In this document: positions 1-10,671 of the stretch, piece after piece
How the letters are laid out: each line of letters opens with the position of its first letter
Numbering within the stretch: position 1 is the stretch's first letter
NCBI GenBank assembly: GCA_021234155.1
Contig: JAJEKV010000057.1
Coordinates: 4,929,821 to 4,993,820 of the forward strand
Source: Isoetes taiwanensis
Taxonomy: Eukaryota; Streptophyta; Lycopodiopsida; Isoetales; Isoetaceae
Reading direction: 5' to 3'
DNA length: 64,000 bases
The notes under the pieces: model-generated
Database searches by the model: none
Told to the model about the DNA's origin: nothing
Seen by the model: only the letters and a program-made list of their open reading frames with translations
Made by a program: the position numbers and the translations under genes

Positions 1-749
1 CCTTTGTCGAATCTGCACAAACATAAAAAAAAAGTGAGAAATGAGTTTTTTCTTCTTGTGCCTCGTCTACTCTGCCATTGCTGAGCTCTTTGCCGGAATC
101 ATCTCCACCGTAATCGCTTTCTGCTCTGCCAGACTACTGTATTGAAGCAGCTACGAAATCATTTGACGCCATAGCCAAACCTTACACCTGCATCGCCACT
201 GTTTACTCCGCCATACCTCATCTATTTTTGCCTCTTCCGATCCACCGCCTGCCTTCCTGATGCATTCCAATCGCATGCCCTAACCCTAAGAGTTTTATCT
301 TCCTCTTTTTTCTATGTTACCATTGCAGAAACATTATTTTAGAGCCAATTATTTTTGGGACACCCCACGGTTTTGTGCAACACTTCGACCATTGCCCCCA
401 CCCTTTGTTTGCTATTGCGGATATTCATGGTTTTGTTGGGCACCCCATGGTTCTTGTTGGTCACCCCATGGTTCTTGTTGGGACACCCTAAGATTTTGCC
501 AATGTATGACATGCACTAATGATGCTATTTTATAGAACTTTATTATATTATTTTGCCAAGGAGGGTTACTTCCGCGTGGACCAGAGCCACAGTAGCCAGT
601 GCGGATGTTGGGAGTAGCTTTCTTGGACTTGTTGAGTATGGTTATCCACACGTGGTCCAGAGCCAAAGTAGCCAGTGCGGGCGTGTGGATGTGCCCAGCT
701 CATTTCTCATTTTTGTGTACTTCATAATGTATCTTTAAGTGCTATATTA
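1..749. other. Spacer with short direct repeats
   Basis: No gene recognised. A short motif (CCCATGGTTCTTGTTGG) recurs at about 440-480. A 31-base stretch around CCAGAGCCA(C/A)AGTAGCC occurs at 575-605 and again at 651-681, a 76-base period. Reading frames here are short and unlike any family I know. Confidence 0.5.
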
Positions 750-1312
750 TGTGTTGGGCCGAGGGGACCGGCCCACTTCTTTTTGGGGCATAATGTTGAA
801 CCACAAGTGGTTCAACATGTTTTTGTAGACCATTTGAGCATAGTTGGGGCATATAATAATGGCTAGGTCTTAAGGGCTTGGATTAAGTGGTGGAAGTGGA
901 TGGTTAAGATGAAGTGGCAAAATTGATGGTTGTGATGAAGAGGTGGAAAACAATGGTGGGGATTAACAATGTAAAGCATAAATAATTTGAGGAGATACTC
1001 TCTCCTCCTCTTCCTTCACGTTCACAAAGGGAGCATGGTGGCAATGCTCATATGAGGAGGGTGGCAGCCTCCTCATGCTTATGTTGAAGGCCCTTGCAAG
1101 GGTAAGTTCTTTATATATTATCTTCTTATTGAATATGGTTTTGAAGTTTTGATATAAATCTGGGTTTTGAAGTTTGATACAAATCCGGCTTCTTGGGGAA
1201 ATTGTCATTCAGTGATTCGGTGATTTCTGAAAGATTCTGTGGTGAAATTGTCATTCAGTGATTTTTGAAAGATTCTGTGGGTGTTGGCCTGGATGGGGAG
1301 CCAGGTTCAACA
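750..1312 (+). repeat. LTR-like repeat, left copy
   Basis: It begins TGTGTTGGGCCGAGG and ends ...GGTTCAACA, so it has the TG...CA ends of an LTR, and it is repeated at 2494-2992. This copy is about 64 bases longer because of a small internal duplication near 1135-1190 (repeats of GTTTTGAAGTTT). A perfect palindrome with 10-base arms (GTTGAACCAC / GTGGTTCAAC, 2-base gap) lies at 795-816. No 5-base target duplication is visible outside the pair, and no clear tRNA primer site follows at 1313. Confidence 0.75.
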
Positions 1313-2483
1313 TTATGGCACTCTCGGTTTGACGGCGGGATCTCTAGAAAGTTACAACTAGCTTGCATGGGGGTTGTACTAAAAAATGAAAAGATGGAAG
1401 TGCTTGCAAAGAAAGGGGATCTCCTCCACGGCTGTACGTCCAATGCAGCAGAGTATAGAGCGTTATTGGCTGGTCTAACAATTGCGGAGGAATATGGCAT
1501 CACACATCTTCATATTAGAGGCGATTCACAACTTGTCTGCAATCAAGTCCTTGGAGATTACAGAATTAGAAATGAACATCTATTGCCGTTGTGTAGTGAA
1601 GTACATGCTAAATTAGTAGCTTTTGCTTATTGGAAAATAAGTCATGTGCCACGCAAACATAATTCAGAGGCTGATGCATTATGCAAGGCTGCCTTATTTG
1701 ATCACCTTTGTCAGGGAGCAATTAAAGAGGAAGATATAGACGAAGAAGATTTAGCGAAATTGCATCCAATACTCGTTGTTGACGTTGCAAGTGAAGAGCA
1801 CATTTTTGAGATCACTATTGTGAAGAATGGTCAAGAAAGGAAATTAGCTTTGGGGGCCTTAGCTAATGCACAGGAAAAAGACGACCTTGCTCAATTATTC
1901 CAAGAATATTCAGATATATTTGCTTATGACTATTCAGAAATGGAAGGTGCGTCTAAGGATATATATTAATTTGAAATTAAATTAAAGCCGGAGGCTAAGC
2001 CAATACTGCAGAAATTACGAAGGATAAATCCAGCTTTGCTAATGCTGGTGCAAGAGGAAATTCAGAAAATGTTGAAAGCAGGCTTGATTTATGAAATACA
2101 GAACCCAACTTGGGTATCATACATAGTGCCGGTACAAAAAAAAAATGGAAAACTGAGGAAGATATACTTCATACAGTAGCAGGTAAGGAAGTATATTCAT
2201 TTATGGATGGCTTCTCAGGATTCAATCAAGTTTATATTAGAGAAGAAGATCAACCAAAAACTTCCTTTATAATCCATGGGGAACGTACGCAATGAGAAGG
2301 ATGCCTTTCGGCCTTATGAACGCCCCTGCGGCTTTTCAAAGAATTATGTGCAGGGTTTTTAAAGACATTCCATTAGATTTACTCAGGATTTTTTTAGATG
2401 ACCTGTGCTTGGCGACTTCTAAACAAGAACATATTTTTCAGATCCGACAGATCTGTGAGCTTTGTAAGAAATTCGAGGTATGA
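1265..2483 (+). pseudogene. Ty3/gypsy-like pol remnant: RNase H followed by truncated reverse transcriptase
   Basis: Fragmentary polyprotein of a Ty3/gypsy-type retroelement. The first frame (1265-1969) holds an RNase H domain of the plant RVT_3 type, with FDGG near the start, an EYRALL block, GDSQLV and a final HNSEADALCKAA block. The same frame then runs into the region that normally precedes reverse transcriptase (DIFAYDYSEMEG). After a stop at 1967-1969, RT blocks continue in other frames: KAGLIYEIQNPTWVS, YSFMDGFSGFNQ, RMPFGLMNAPAAFQR and the catalytic FLDD at about 2393. The RT core lacks some residues between the KKNGK and TVAGKE blocks, and everything after FLDD is missing, including integrase. 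Frame changes near 2110 and 2292 show it is dead. The RNase H before RT is unusual, since the standard order is RT then RNase H. Confidence 0.82.
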
Positions 2484-2493
2484 CAACCTCTGA

Positions 2494-2992
2494 TGTGTTG
2501 GGCCGAGGGGACCGGCCCACTTCTTTTTGGGGCATAATGTTGAACCACAAGTGGTTCAACGTGTTTTTGTAGACCATTTGAGCATATTTGGGGCATATAA
2601 TAATGGTTAGGTCTTAAGGGCTTGGATTAAGTGGTGGAAGTGGATGGTTAAGATGAAGTGGCAAAATTGATGGTTGTGATGAAGAGGTGGAAAACAATGG
2701 TGGGGATTAACAATGTAAAGCATAAATAACTTGAGGAGATACTCTCTCCTCCTCTTCCTTCACGTTTACAAAGAGAGCATAGTGGCAATGCTCATATGAG
2801 GAGGGTGGCAGCCTCCTCATGCTTATGTTGAAGGCCCTTGCAAGGGGAGTTTCTATGTATTATTTCTTATCGAATATTAGCTTTCCTTTTGAAATTCTGG
2901 TGCAAATCTGGATTCTGGACTTGTTGTTATTCAGTGATTTCAATTGAAGGTTTTTTGTGGGTGTTGGCCTGGCTGGGGAACCAGGTTCAACA
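2494..2992 (+). repeat. LTR-like repeat, right copy
   Basis: A close copy of 750-1312, with the same TGTGTTGGG start, the same palindrome (2539-2560) and the same GGTTCAACA end. No polypurine tract precedes it. With only 1.18 kb between the repeats, the element is a deletion or recombination derivative. Confidence 0.75.
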
Positions 2993-4831
2993 GTTGTACC
3001 TTTAGCAATTTTGAAGAAACAACCTTATTTATATCTCTTTTTTTTTTCAATAATCATTGATAACAGCGAACGTTTTGCAACCAACTTGTCTTTGCTATTA
3101 GCAGACTTCGCGTCTTGAAGCCCATCTTTCAAGTTTTGGATCATTGATTTCATAACAATAACTTCAGATGGATTCCAATCACTGATTCAAAAAAAGAAAA
3201 AAGTTTGTCATCTTGCAGCAAATGATTATTAAAAACTACTCTTGGCAGTTTGGCCAAATAACATGCATGAGCTTTGAAGAACTAACGATTTGTAATGAAT
3301 GTTTAGTACATTATTGTATTAAATTTGGGTGCCCCACTAAGCTATCAGTCTTAAGCGTTTATTGTCTTATTGTTATTTATCTCTTAATCTTCCTAGAACT
3401 TCTCCAAAGTAAACCCAATAGTCGGATGGAAGCAAACACAATGATGGCACGACCTGAAACAAGGAGATTGGTTATATTTCCAGCAAGAACAGAAATAAAA
3501 AGGCCCACAGATCGTCTTAACCTCGTGAAACTTCGTCAAAGTAATCCTAGCAGCTGGACGACGCCACCGAAAGGAAACACAGCGATGTCGCCACTGGAAA
3601 CATGGATGGGCTATGACGCCAACAAGAACAGAAGGAAAAAAAAAGACCCCAGAATGGAACCCTAGGATGAACTTCACAAATGTCTTGTTCATCTTCCATA
3701 ACTACAATCACATATATGGCATTCTCATCGCTTATGAGCGCATTGTTTATCTCAATTCCAATCCAACGTGCTCTTGTGGAAATAGATTAAATTATTCGAC
3801 ATTTCTTCATTGACAACTTACTGTTTCTAACATTATCTTAACCTTTTTTAGCACTTGACATCTCAAAGTTGCTCTGTACCAAGCATGGCTTTCACTGTGT
3901 GTATTATTATCACATACCCAACTGGACTTAAAACACTTGGTGCTACTCCTAAACAAGGGGATTCACGTAGTTTTGGTTGTACGAACAAGGTGAGTGACTT
4001 GAAATGGTTTGTGTTTTACTTGAACCGCACAAATACTCGTACTTAGGGGGATGATGGGTGTGACTTTAGTGCAATATATAGCTGATATAGGGGTCCTTTT
4101 CCAACCCCTTGCACCATGCAGATAGGTGCATCCCTAGGGCTTCTAAGCAAGTGCATTTTGGGATTTCGGCACTAGGCGAAGTTATTTCAATAATGGTAGC
4201 TGCAAGAATCGAGCTCTTATGGCGATGCCACTCAAAAACACACCCGATTCCATACATGTGGGTTGAGCCACGTGGACGAGAAAGATGTGTGCCCAGACCT
4301 TGCAATACCCCACCCAAAGCAAACACATGTAAGCTAGTGAGAAATAGGGTTAGATCATACCGTACCTTACAAGTTAGAAACTATTTCAAGAGAAATCTTG
4401 TGTACTGAGTCTGGGGATCTTTCTTAAAGACAAAAATAACTATTGACTGGTTGGCAACTTGCTCGCTTGCACTGTCACTTAGCATATGGAAATCCCATGA
4501 TTGACCCATAAGTGGCTTGACCTAGGCGATGAATAAGTTCAAGACCTTAGAACAAGGAGCATGCTACAAAAATTTATTTAGGCTAGGAATTTACCTACTA
4601 TAGAGTATCTTTCTATGATATCCAATGAATGATACATAGAACATAAATCATACATCAAAAGCTTTAGGCACAACATTCAAACCACCTCCACAATGACTTC
4701 TAGCTAATAAAGCATCAAATAGGGATGATTCTCATACCTTTTAGAATCCATAGCCACTAGAAATTGTGGCATGTAACAAGAACAAGTCTGGAACAAATGT
4801 GAGCCTTGAAGGAGGGTTGGAGCAAGACTTG
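2993..4831. other. Spacer, nothing recognised
   Basis: AT-rich sequence with several short open frames on both strands (3213-3665 and 4109-4408 are the longest). None shows a recognisable domain, splice signals or codon pattern that I would defend. Confidence 0.4.
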
Positions 4832-4839
4832 AACTGAAT
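4832..4839. repeat. Left target-site duplication of the giant hAT
   Basis: AACTGAAT lies directly before the terminal CAGGG of the element. The identical 8-mer follows the other end at 24237-24244. Eight bases is the standard hAT duplication length. Confidence 0.93.
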
Positions 4840-4852
4840 CAGGGATAGGTTC
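4840..4852 (+). repeat. hAT left terminal inverted repeat
   Basis: CAGGGATAGGTTC, inverted exactly at 24224-24236. Beyond 13 bases the two ends stay only loosely alike, sharing short blocks such as AATACATAT, AAATACGT and a GGCG-A-rich block. Confidence 0.92.
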
Positions 4853-4949
4853 TGTACGTACGAAATTATTTTTCCAGACATATAAAGTCCAAGAATACAT
4901 ATTTTTAGGTTAAATACGTATTTTTCGTATTTTTAACCGCTGGCGAAAA

Positions 4950-5240
4950 AAAATTGGCGTAAGTTTAAACCTTGAGGTTAAAACTGCGAAAATACCAGTT
5001 TAAAGCTTAAGTTTTGCTTACCGAAAACAAAAAAAGGTTTGGCGTAAAAGCGAAAACCCGAGGTTAACCGAAGGTTTAAACTTTACGCCGAAACTTTTTT
5101 AGTTCAAGGTAAAGCGGTTTTGAAGGTTTAAACTTTACGAAAGGGTTTTGCATAAAGCAAAGCGATGGTTTTGCTTATGCGAAATTTTTTTTATATATAT
5201 AGAGGCGCTGTTTCAATTTTTTTGCGCAGAACAAGGTAAT
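4950..5240. repeat. Left subterminal repeat block
   Basis: Dense diverged short motifs such as GGCGTAAA, AAGCGAAAA and GCTTATGCGAAA, ending in a GGCGCTGTTTCAA block. The right subterminal region (23840-24120) has the same motif family in cleaner form. In characterised hATs such as Ac, subterminal repeats are transposase binding sites. The same role here is inference. Confidence 0.7.
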
Positions 5241-6209
5241 CCTTCTGCACCCTACTCCACAACCTGTGCCCCTTTGCTTTTTTTTTTTTTTTTTTTTTTA
5301 TCTTTTTCTTAGTTTGTAGGCAAACTTAGTTAGTTTTTTCTTGTTGTTTCTTTTATTGTAGGTCTAGGGTTCCTCCATAGTGAGGCCCTCGCCTGTTGCC
5401 CCCCTCCATCGAGGGGCGTGACGATGGTGAGCGTCTTGTTCTATGGAAGAATCCAGACTGATTTTCGTAGATAGTTGAAATTATAAAAATATTAAAAAAA
5501 AATAAAAATAAAACAAAAACAAAAGAAAAAAAATAAGAATTAAACATTTTGTTGCCTACCCTTTTTATCGACAACAGTAGTAGTTAGGGAGTTGATCAAG
5601 AGAGATTAGGTTTTAGAGTTTCAGCAGTGATCCTTGACTAAGGCAGTGATCCTCGCCTGGTGTGCCACATTGAATTGTGCCATGCCGAGTGTGGGTGTCA
5701 TTGCTGATGTCGAGGATTGCCAGGGTTAACCTTTCATGGAGGTGTATAGCCCTCTCCTGGTGCCGCTTGTTGGCTTCGGTCATCAGGAGGATATTTTAAT
5801 GAGATATACCCTATTTTCTGACGGTGTTGTTGATGAAAGTCCAACACTAATATAGGGATTGGCGTATATTTCATTAAATATTCGTGAGTTTGCCAGGTGG
5901 TCAAATGCAATATGTTCAGTTGAGTGCAAACCTCTATGAGAGAGTTTCCTCATGGAGTCAGTAGTTGGGTCAGATCATAAGTTAAACTTGTTGAAGCGAA
6001 TGAGAAAAATGCATTTCCTATAATCGTGAACCGTGAAACTCAGTAGATTAACCATAGGGTGCCTATAACCGTTAACTTGAAACTTAGTAGGGTTTAGGGT
6101 ATAACCGTCAAACTTGAAACTCAGTAGTTTACTAGAATCTTGATGAACTATTTCACTGCTTATTGACACTCACTAAAGTGGGGGTTTTTTTTCCCCAGAC
6201 TTTTAGGTA
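5241..6209. other. Spacer inside hAT, leader of the kinase gene
   Basis: Contains a T-run (5279-5300) and three diverged repeats around GAAACT(C/T)AGTAG at about 6030-6140, interspersed with ATAACCGT. No coding domain seen. It may contain the promoter or leader of the kinase gene, but I cannot point to a start site. Confidence 0.35.
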
Positions 6210-6260
6210 TTGTTGTTGCTTTGGCATATTGCTAGCTACATAGTTTCTTCTAAAGTTGCT

Positions 6261-7980
6261 ATGAATCCACAAGAGTTAGAAGGACTTAGACTAGAAGCAG
6301 ATCCTCACATGAGCCCCAAAGAAGGACCTAGGCTAGAAACAGAGCCTCACATGAACCCAGAGGCTCTCTACTCAAATGAAGAGGAAAAGATCAAGACCCC
6401 AACAGCCATGGTCTTCCTTAAGACCTGCTTTGATGAATTAGCTCTGTGAGCGAATATGGGCCGCCACACCATCTGAGCTAGAGTTGATTACTACAACAGA
6501 CGAAGGATGGCTAGACTTCCACTCAACTCTCATGAAAGATGCTGAGAGAGCTTTTGGGCCTCGAATGATAGAGCTAGAACATGGAAATATTGATTCTGAA
6601 AGGTATGCTTGGATAGATGGGAATGTATCCCGTACAACTGGAAATATGATTCATGCGGTGGCAAATTTAACTAGTCCGCGCTTGAGAGAGTCTCTAAAAG
6701 ATAAGGTTGTGGAATGGAATACAGCTTGGACGAATCGAAAGCTTATAAAGGAAACCCATCAACCCTTCCACCTAGTTAAGAAAGTGTTGGCACAGACTAT
6801 TAGAGCCAAGCGTCCTGGTGAGACTGGTAAAGGGTTGGAAAAAAGAAAAAGGGCAGATGCCAAGACTATATGGTTTGCAATGGTGCATTCCTCTCATATA
6901 ATCAACAGGACTAGAATTGGTTCAGGAACATATAGAACGGTGTACAAATGCAATATCTTGAGTTCTAGTTTTCTTAAAGACGAACCCTATTGTGTTAAAT
7001 TTCAGAATGATGATGTGCGGTTAGGTACGGTGAGGCCTGATGTGATAGTAAAGGCCATGATGAAAAACATGAGGGAGTCGCAAATGTAGGTTAGACATGG
7101 CTCTATCATACGCTGCATTGGTCGTACAACTGGGTTCGAAAGAACAGGGTTGATATTTCCTTACTGGAATGGGGATTCTTGTGCATCTCTTTTTGTGCAT
7201 CATGGAGATAATGAGTTTGCGAGGCATGCATTTAAAAGATTAGGGTATAAGCCTAGTGTCGAGGTCGACGTCCATAAGCTTGAGCAACGAAGGAAGCAAG
7301 AGTTATATGTTGCTCAAAGAGTGGGTGATCTAACTATGTCGTTTTTAAGCGGCTTGCTTAAGCTTCATAAAGAGCACCATTTACACATGGACTTGCACCC
7401 AGGCAATGTCTTGCTTCATTTTGACTTTGGGAAAGAGAGAGGATGCACGGACCCCCAGGCTATTTATATTGGTATATGTGATTGGGGAGAAGAACGGCTA
7501 ATAGGTGAGCCTGTGGAAGTGAAGCGGTGGGCATACAAAGGCATGGATGGTGCTGCCAAAAAGGCGATTGAGAATGAAAGACTTGCCTATCCATACATTC
7601 ATGATGATTTGTATTGGGGTCCAAAAAGAGATGGAACTAAGATGGTGCCTGCAAGGGTAGATTTCGACCTCTTAGGGGCAGCCTACTTTATCTATTACCT
7701 TGCTAATTTTGCACACAAGCATTCTTTCTTGAAGGCTATGGGTACCACTGAACAAAGCCAGAGGTTTCGAAACATGTGCGATTATTTGAAGCACTGTGTC
7801 GAATCCCCAATACGAGACAAGGCACGCAAGTTTGATCTGAATCAGCTACTGAACACCATGCGGAGCACTTGGAATTGCTCTCAAACACATTGCACAAGAC
7901 ACCAAATGGAATCAGATTGGATTCCTCAAGTTGGGTTAGGTGCAGACGATGCTGACCAAGCTGGACCAAGTCACGCTTAG
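6261..7980 (+). pseudogene. Divergent protein kinase (hAT cargo gene 1), one frameshift and one stop
   Basis: Encodes a kinase-fold protein of roughly 570 residues if read through two lesions. The N-terminal part (6261-6449) has two repeats of the form EG-RLE-PHM-P. A one-base shift near 6440-6447 moves the frame into an otherwise open reading frame to 7980, broken only by TAG at 7087-7089. Kinase landmarks are the glycine loop GSGTYRTVYK (about 6919-6948), VKF with the ATP lysine (about 6994-7002), the catalytic loop HMDLHPGN (about 7384-7407) and the metal-binding CDWG in place of DFG (about 7477-7488). The key K, D, N and D are all present. It is not a typical plant receptor kinase, and the HxDLHxGN loop resembles that of atypical kinases. 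I do not recognise the family. The next gene lies 232 bases downstream on the same strand. Confidence 0.72.
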
Positions 7981-8212
7981 CGTGCCATTTATGAGCTCTC
8001 TTGTATGCAACCAAAAAAATTTATTGATTGAACAATTGCTTTAGACACATTTAATAAAACGTCTTTGGCATTTTTATGTATTTATTTTTGTTGCACTTGA
8101 TCTTTTTTATAATTTATAAGTCATATTGAGTTGTTTTTTATTTTGCGCAGTTAACATAAAGTGTATCCGCAAGAAAACGAACAAACAACTTACCTAGTCA
8201 CAAACAAAAAGA

Positions 8213-9668
8213 ATGTCTCAACAACCGAGTTCGTCTCATCAGCAAGATACTATTTCTTGTCAGACGAGAGAAGGGGCTGATGAAACTGGGCAAGGAGCCA
8301 ACTTCTCCTTCCCGTCCTCTTTGAGAACTCCAGATGACTTTGTATTCCCTTCTCTACCTACATTGTCGGAGGTTAGGGCACAACAGCTACAGAGAGCAGA
8401 GAAACATACTAGAATAAATGAAGCGCGTGCAAAAGAGCTGGTGAGGTTGAGGGCAATGGCAGAAGTGGCCAAGAAAGAAGGTGTCACAATTACAGAAGTG
8501 CATGGAGTTGCATGTGACATAAGCCCAGGTTGTTGCCCGCATGGAGCGGATTATGAGGATATCAAGGCCAATAGAGACGCCAAATTGTTTGACGCCGACT
8601 GACCAAGCAGGAGAGCAGGTAAGTATAAGGCATACGACTGCAAGATCCCTAAAGTCCGAGCTAAAGCTTTGGAGAGGTGGGTCCAAGTGAAAGGAAAGAT
8701 GATAAAAAACCATGAATTCAGCAAGACGTTTGCCAAGCAAGTGTACTATGAGATTGTGAAAGGGAAGCATGTAAATTATGCTAGCAGAAAATGGAAACAA
8801 GGAAGCGGTAGTGGTAGCAGCAAGAGAGTAAAGCTCGTGAACGATTCTGAAAGCGCTCTTGGTGATGAACCCGTGACTATAACTTATTTGCTTCAAGATG
8901 CCATAAAACTTTTAGATGTGGCGGGGGTTGCCGCAGCAGGTGCAGTGACAGAAGAGGTGGATCTGAAGGCTCAGCTAGAGAATGAAAGAAGTCGAAATCT
9001 TACTCTGTCAGAGGAAAACTTGCGCTTAAAAGACCATGCAAATGCTCACGACAAGATGGCTGTGGAATTACTAGACACGAAGAATCAACTTGCAGCTTTG
9101 GGTAGGGAAAACACGGAGAGTAGACAATGAGCATATGCGCAGTTTGACCAGAGCCTTAGATTCTGATCCCCTTAGAGTCTCGAAGGAGCAGGGTATTGCA
9201 TACCTCCCTCCCGAATACCTATATGAGAGCCAGTGGGAGGATGTAAAGAATGGGGACTTCAGATATTGTCAAGGTTGTGGGGACAATCTGACCCAAGTTG
9301 GTTGGTATGCCTTGGGATGTGGACATCATCTGCATTTGAGGTGTTTGTTAGATTGGATGATGGGCAGTAGGTTCTGTCCAGCAGAGGATGGATATATTAT
9401 ACTAGAGTGCCAGTATGTCGTGCTCAACATGCAATCACGGAAGCCCCTCTTGCCACCTCTGATTGCTCGCAGGAGGGATGGAATGGCTCACGCGTTCCAT
9501 ACCCAACGTGAGATGGACCTTTCGAGGGGGGTGGAAGAACCGCGTGAAGGTGAGGAGGTACTAGACATTAACCAGTACCTGCCTCCCGTTCCTGGGCCAG
9601 CAGGTGATTGGGTGAACCCTGGTGCAAACGTGGTGGTGGAGGATCAGGACGATTACTTAAACCCATGA
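8213..9668 (+). pseudogene. Coiled-coil protein with C-terminal RING-like domain (hAT cargo gene 2)
   Basis: One ancestral frame runs from ATG 8213 through TGA 8600-8602 (the same frame stays open to 9130), then shifts one base at about 9100-9125 and ends at 9668. The N-terminus is polar (Ser/Gln-rich). The centre has a basic KRVKLV patch and a long heptad-like coiled coil (LKAQLENERSRNLTLSEENL onwards). The C-terminus has a zinc-binding pattern C-x2-C (9268-9279), CxHxxHxxC (about 9318-9344) and CP (about 9374), matching a RING-H2 finger. The usual last Cys of CPxC is replaced (CPAE), so one ligand is missing or supplied by a later Cys. If functional it could be a ubiquitin ligase. A GGTAAGTATAAGG donor-like site at 8620 could instead mean that the TGA region is spliced. 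Family not recognised. Confidence 0.65.
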
Positions 9669-9871
9669 GCTTCAAATACACTACTATCTACATTATTTTT
9701 TTGATATTTTTTCCTAAGATCTCGGATGCACATGAATGAACCAACGTTCGTTGACGAGGATTTGTTTGTCTTAATAGAATTTTGGGGGTTGCGTTGCTGC
9801 ATTGAGTTGTTTGTGTAATAGTTAAGTATGTGAGTGAGTCAAAACATCTGCACACGCAACATATTTGACAT
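9669..9871. other. Linker between RING gene and hairpin cluster
   Basis: AT-rich, probably the 3' untranslated part of the RING-like gene. A weak inverted repeat pairs TTGCGTTGCTGCA near 9793 with TGCACACGCAA near 9850. I do not count it as a supported hairpin. Confidence 0.35.
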
Positions 9872-9964
9872 CTGGGCCTCATGTCAGGCCTTCTTTTCTT
9901 TGAACATCATAGTGGATAAAATCATGGTGATCACTGAAAAGAAGGGCCTGATGTAGAGGGACAG
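9872..9964 (+). ncRNA. Hairpin H1 of the hairpin cluster
   Basis: Arms 9872-9912 and 9922-9964 fold back with a roughly 9-base loop. The core pairs ATGTCAGGCC-TTCTTTTC with GAAAAGAAGGGCCTGATGT. Mismatches are few and mostly G.U-compatible. Length (about 93 nt) and stem (about 40 bp) fit a plant miRNA precursor. No match to a known miRNA comes to mind. Confidence 0.6.
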
Positions 9965-10007
9965 ATGCCAATTAGGATTAGTGGACTAACTGTCATCTCT
10001 TTCACCC

Positions 10008-10134
10008 TGGCTTAGTCTCTTTTGTTTGTCCTGTTTGATGTATCTAAATTGCCCCCTAGGATGAGGTCGCTCACTCATTTTAGGTGGCAGTTTAGATATA
10101 TTCAAATAGGAGAATCGAAACGGGAGTAAGCTTA
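10008..10134 (+). ncRNA. Hairpin H2 of the hairpin cluster
   Basis: Arms about 10008-10066 and 10072-10134. The best-paired part sets TATCTAAATTGCCCCCTAGG against TTTAGGTGGCAGTTTAGATA. In the inner 37 bp I count five G.U-compatible differences, no A.C differences, one other mismatch and one bulge. The very small loop gives an almost continuous stem of 55-60 bp. Confidence 0.65.
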
Positions 10135-10220
10135 CCCTCTTGAATGGTTGTCAACTCACCAGGCTTGATATTCTTCGTGGCAAACAATATAGATTTCTCG
10201 AAATTCTTGTTACCTCCTTT

Positions 10221-10347
10221 AGAAAGAGTGAGCTTTGCTCTCGCTCTCTTTTGGGGCCTCTCTGTGTCAATGTAGCTTAGTTACTTTGCTAGGTTATATT
10301 ACACAAAGAGGCTCCAATTGGGAGGTTGAGCAGAAGTCGTTCGTTCT
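10221..10347 (+). ncRNA. Hairpin H3 of the hairpin cluster
   Basis: Arms 10221-10280 and 10289-10347, about 59 bp with an 8-base loop. The inner 30 bp pair GGGGCCTCTCTGTGT with ACACAAAGAGGCTCC. Its inner stem is paralogous to that of H5: both 5' arms share a GCCTCT...CAATGTAGCTTAGTT block, and the 3' arms share CTA(A/G)GTT...CAAAGA. Confidence 0.65.
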
Positions 10348-10364
10348 AGAGGTAAAAGTTCTCG

Positions 10365-10569
10365 TATGCAAGTTGCTATGACGTCAGAGGTGCGAGCGTA
10401 CCCTAATTTCAAGCCAAAGTGGTGCCCGGGCTTTGTCCATCTATATAGCGGCTGTTAGGCACCAAATCATGGAATATCCTAACTCCTGCTATTGATGGAG
10501 AACCTCGAGCAGCACTGTGACTTGAAATTAGAGGACGCGTCCCCTTCGGCGTCGTGGTGGATTGACAAG
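10365..10569 (+). ncRNA. Hairpin H4 of the hairpin cluster
   Basis: Arms about 10365-10459 and 10478-10569, nearly 95 bp with an 18-base loop. Well-paired blocks include CTAATTTCAAG / CTTGAAATTAG, TCCAT / ATGGA and CTGTTAGG / CCTAACTC. It is more diverged than H2 or H5 but aligns along its full length. Confidence 0.6.
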
Positions 10570-10671
10570 GACGGAGGTAACAAGGCTTTTGAGTACTCTA
10601 TTTTTATTGTGGCCACGGATGATATCAGCTAGTGGTTGCTTGCGATTATGTGGGTTCATTAGAGATTAGTG

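Larger units (their letters stand above)
10157..10638 (+). ncRNA. Enclosing stem around hairpins H3 and H4 (multibranch structure)
   Basis: The stretch 10157-10217 pairs with 10573-10638. Both include CTTGTTACCTCC or its complement at the inner end and share (C/T)CGTGG and TGATAT blocks further out. The stem closes directly on H3 (10221) and H4 (to about 10569), giving a 482-base multibranch fold. This is not the layout of a simple one-stem miRNA precursor. Confidence 0.55.

Noticed and set aside
1265-1503. The RNase H frame starting inside the left LTR-like repeat as a true gene start
   Set aside because: The first residues are LTR sequence and the protein blocks begin only after the repeat. 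It is read-through, not a real start.
750-2992. A complete LTR retrotransposon with target duplication
   Set aside because: No primer site, no polypurine tract and no matching 5-base flanks. Only a recombined remnant can be supported.
6080-6095. Telomere-like TTTAGGG motif
   Set aside because: A single occurrence among unrelated repeats, with no array.
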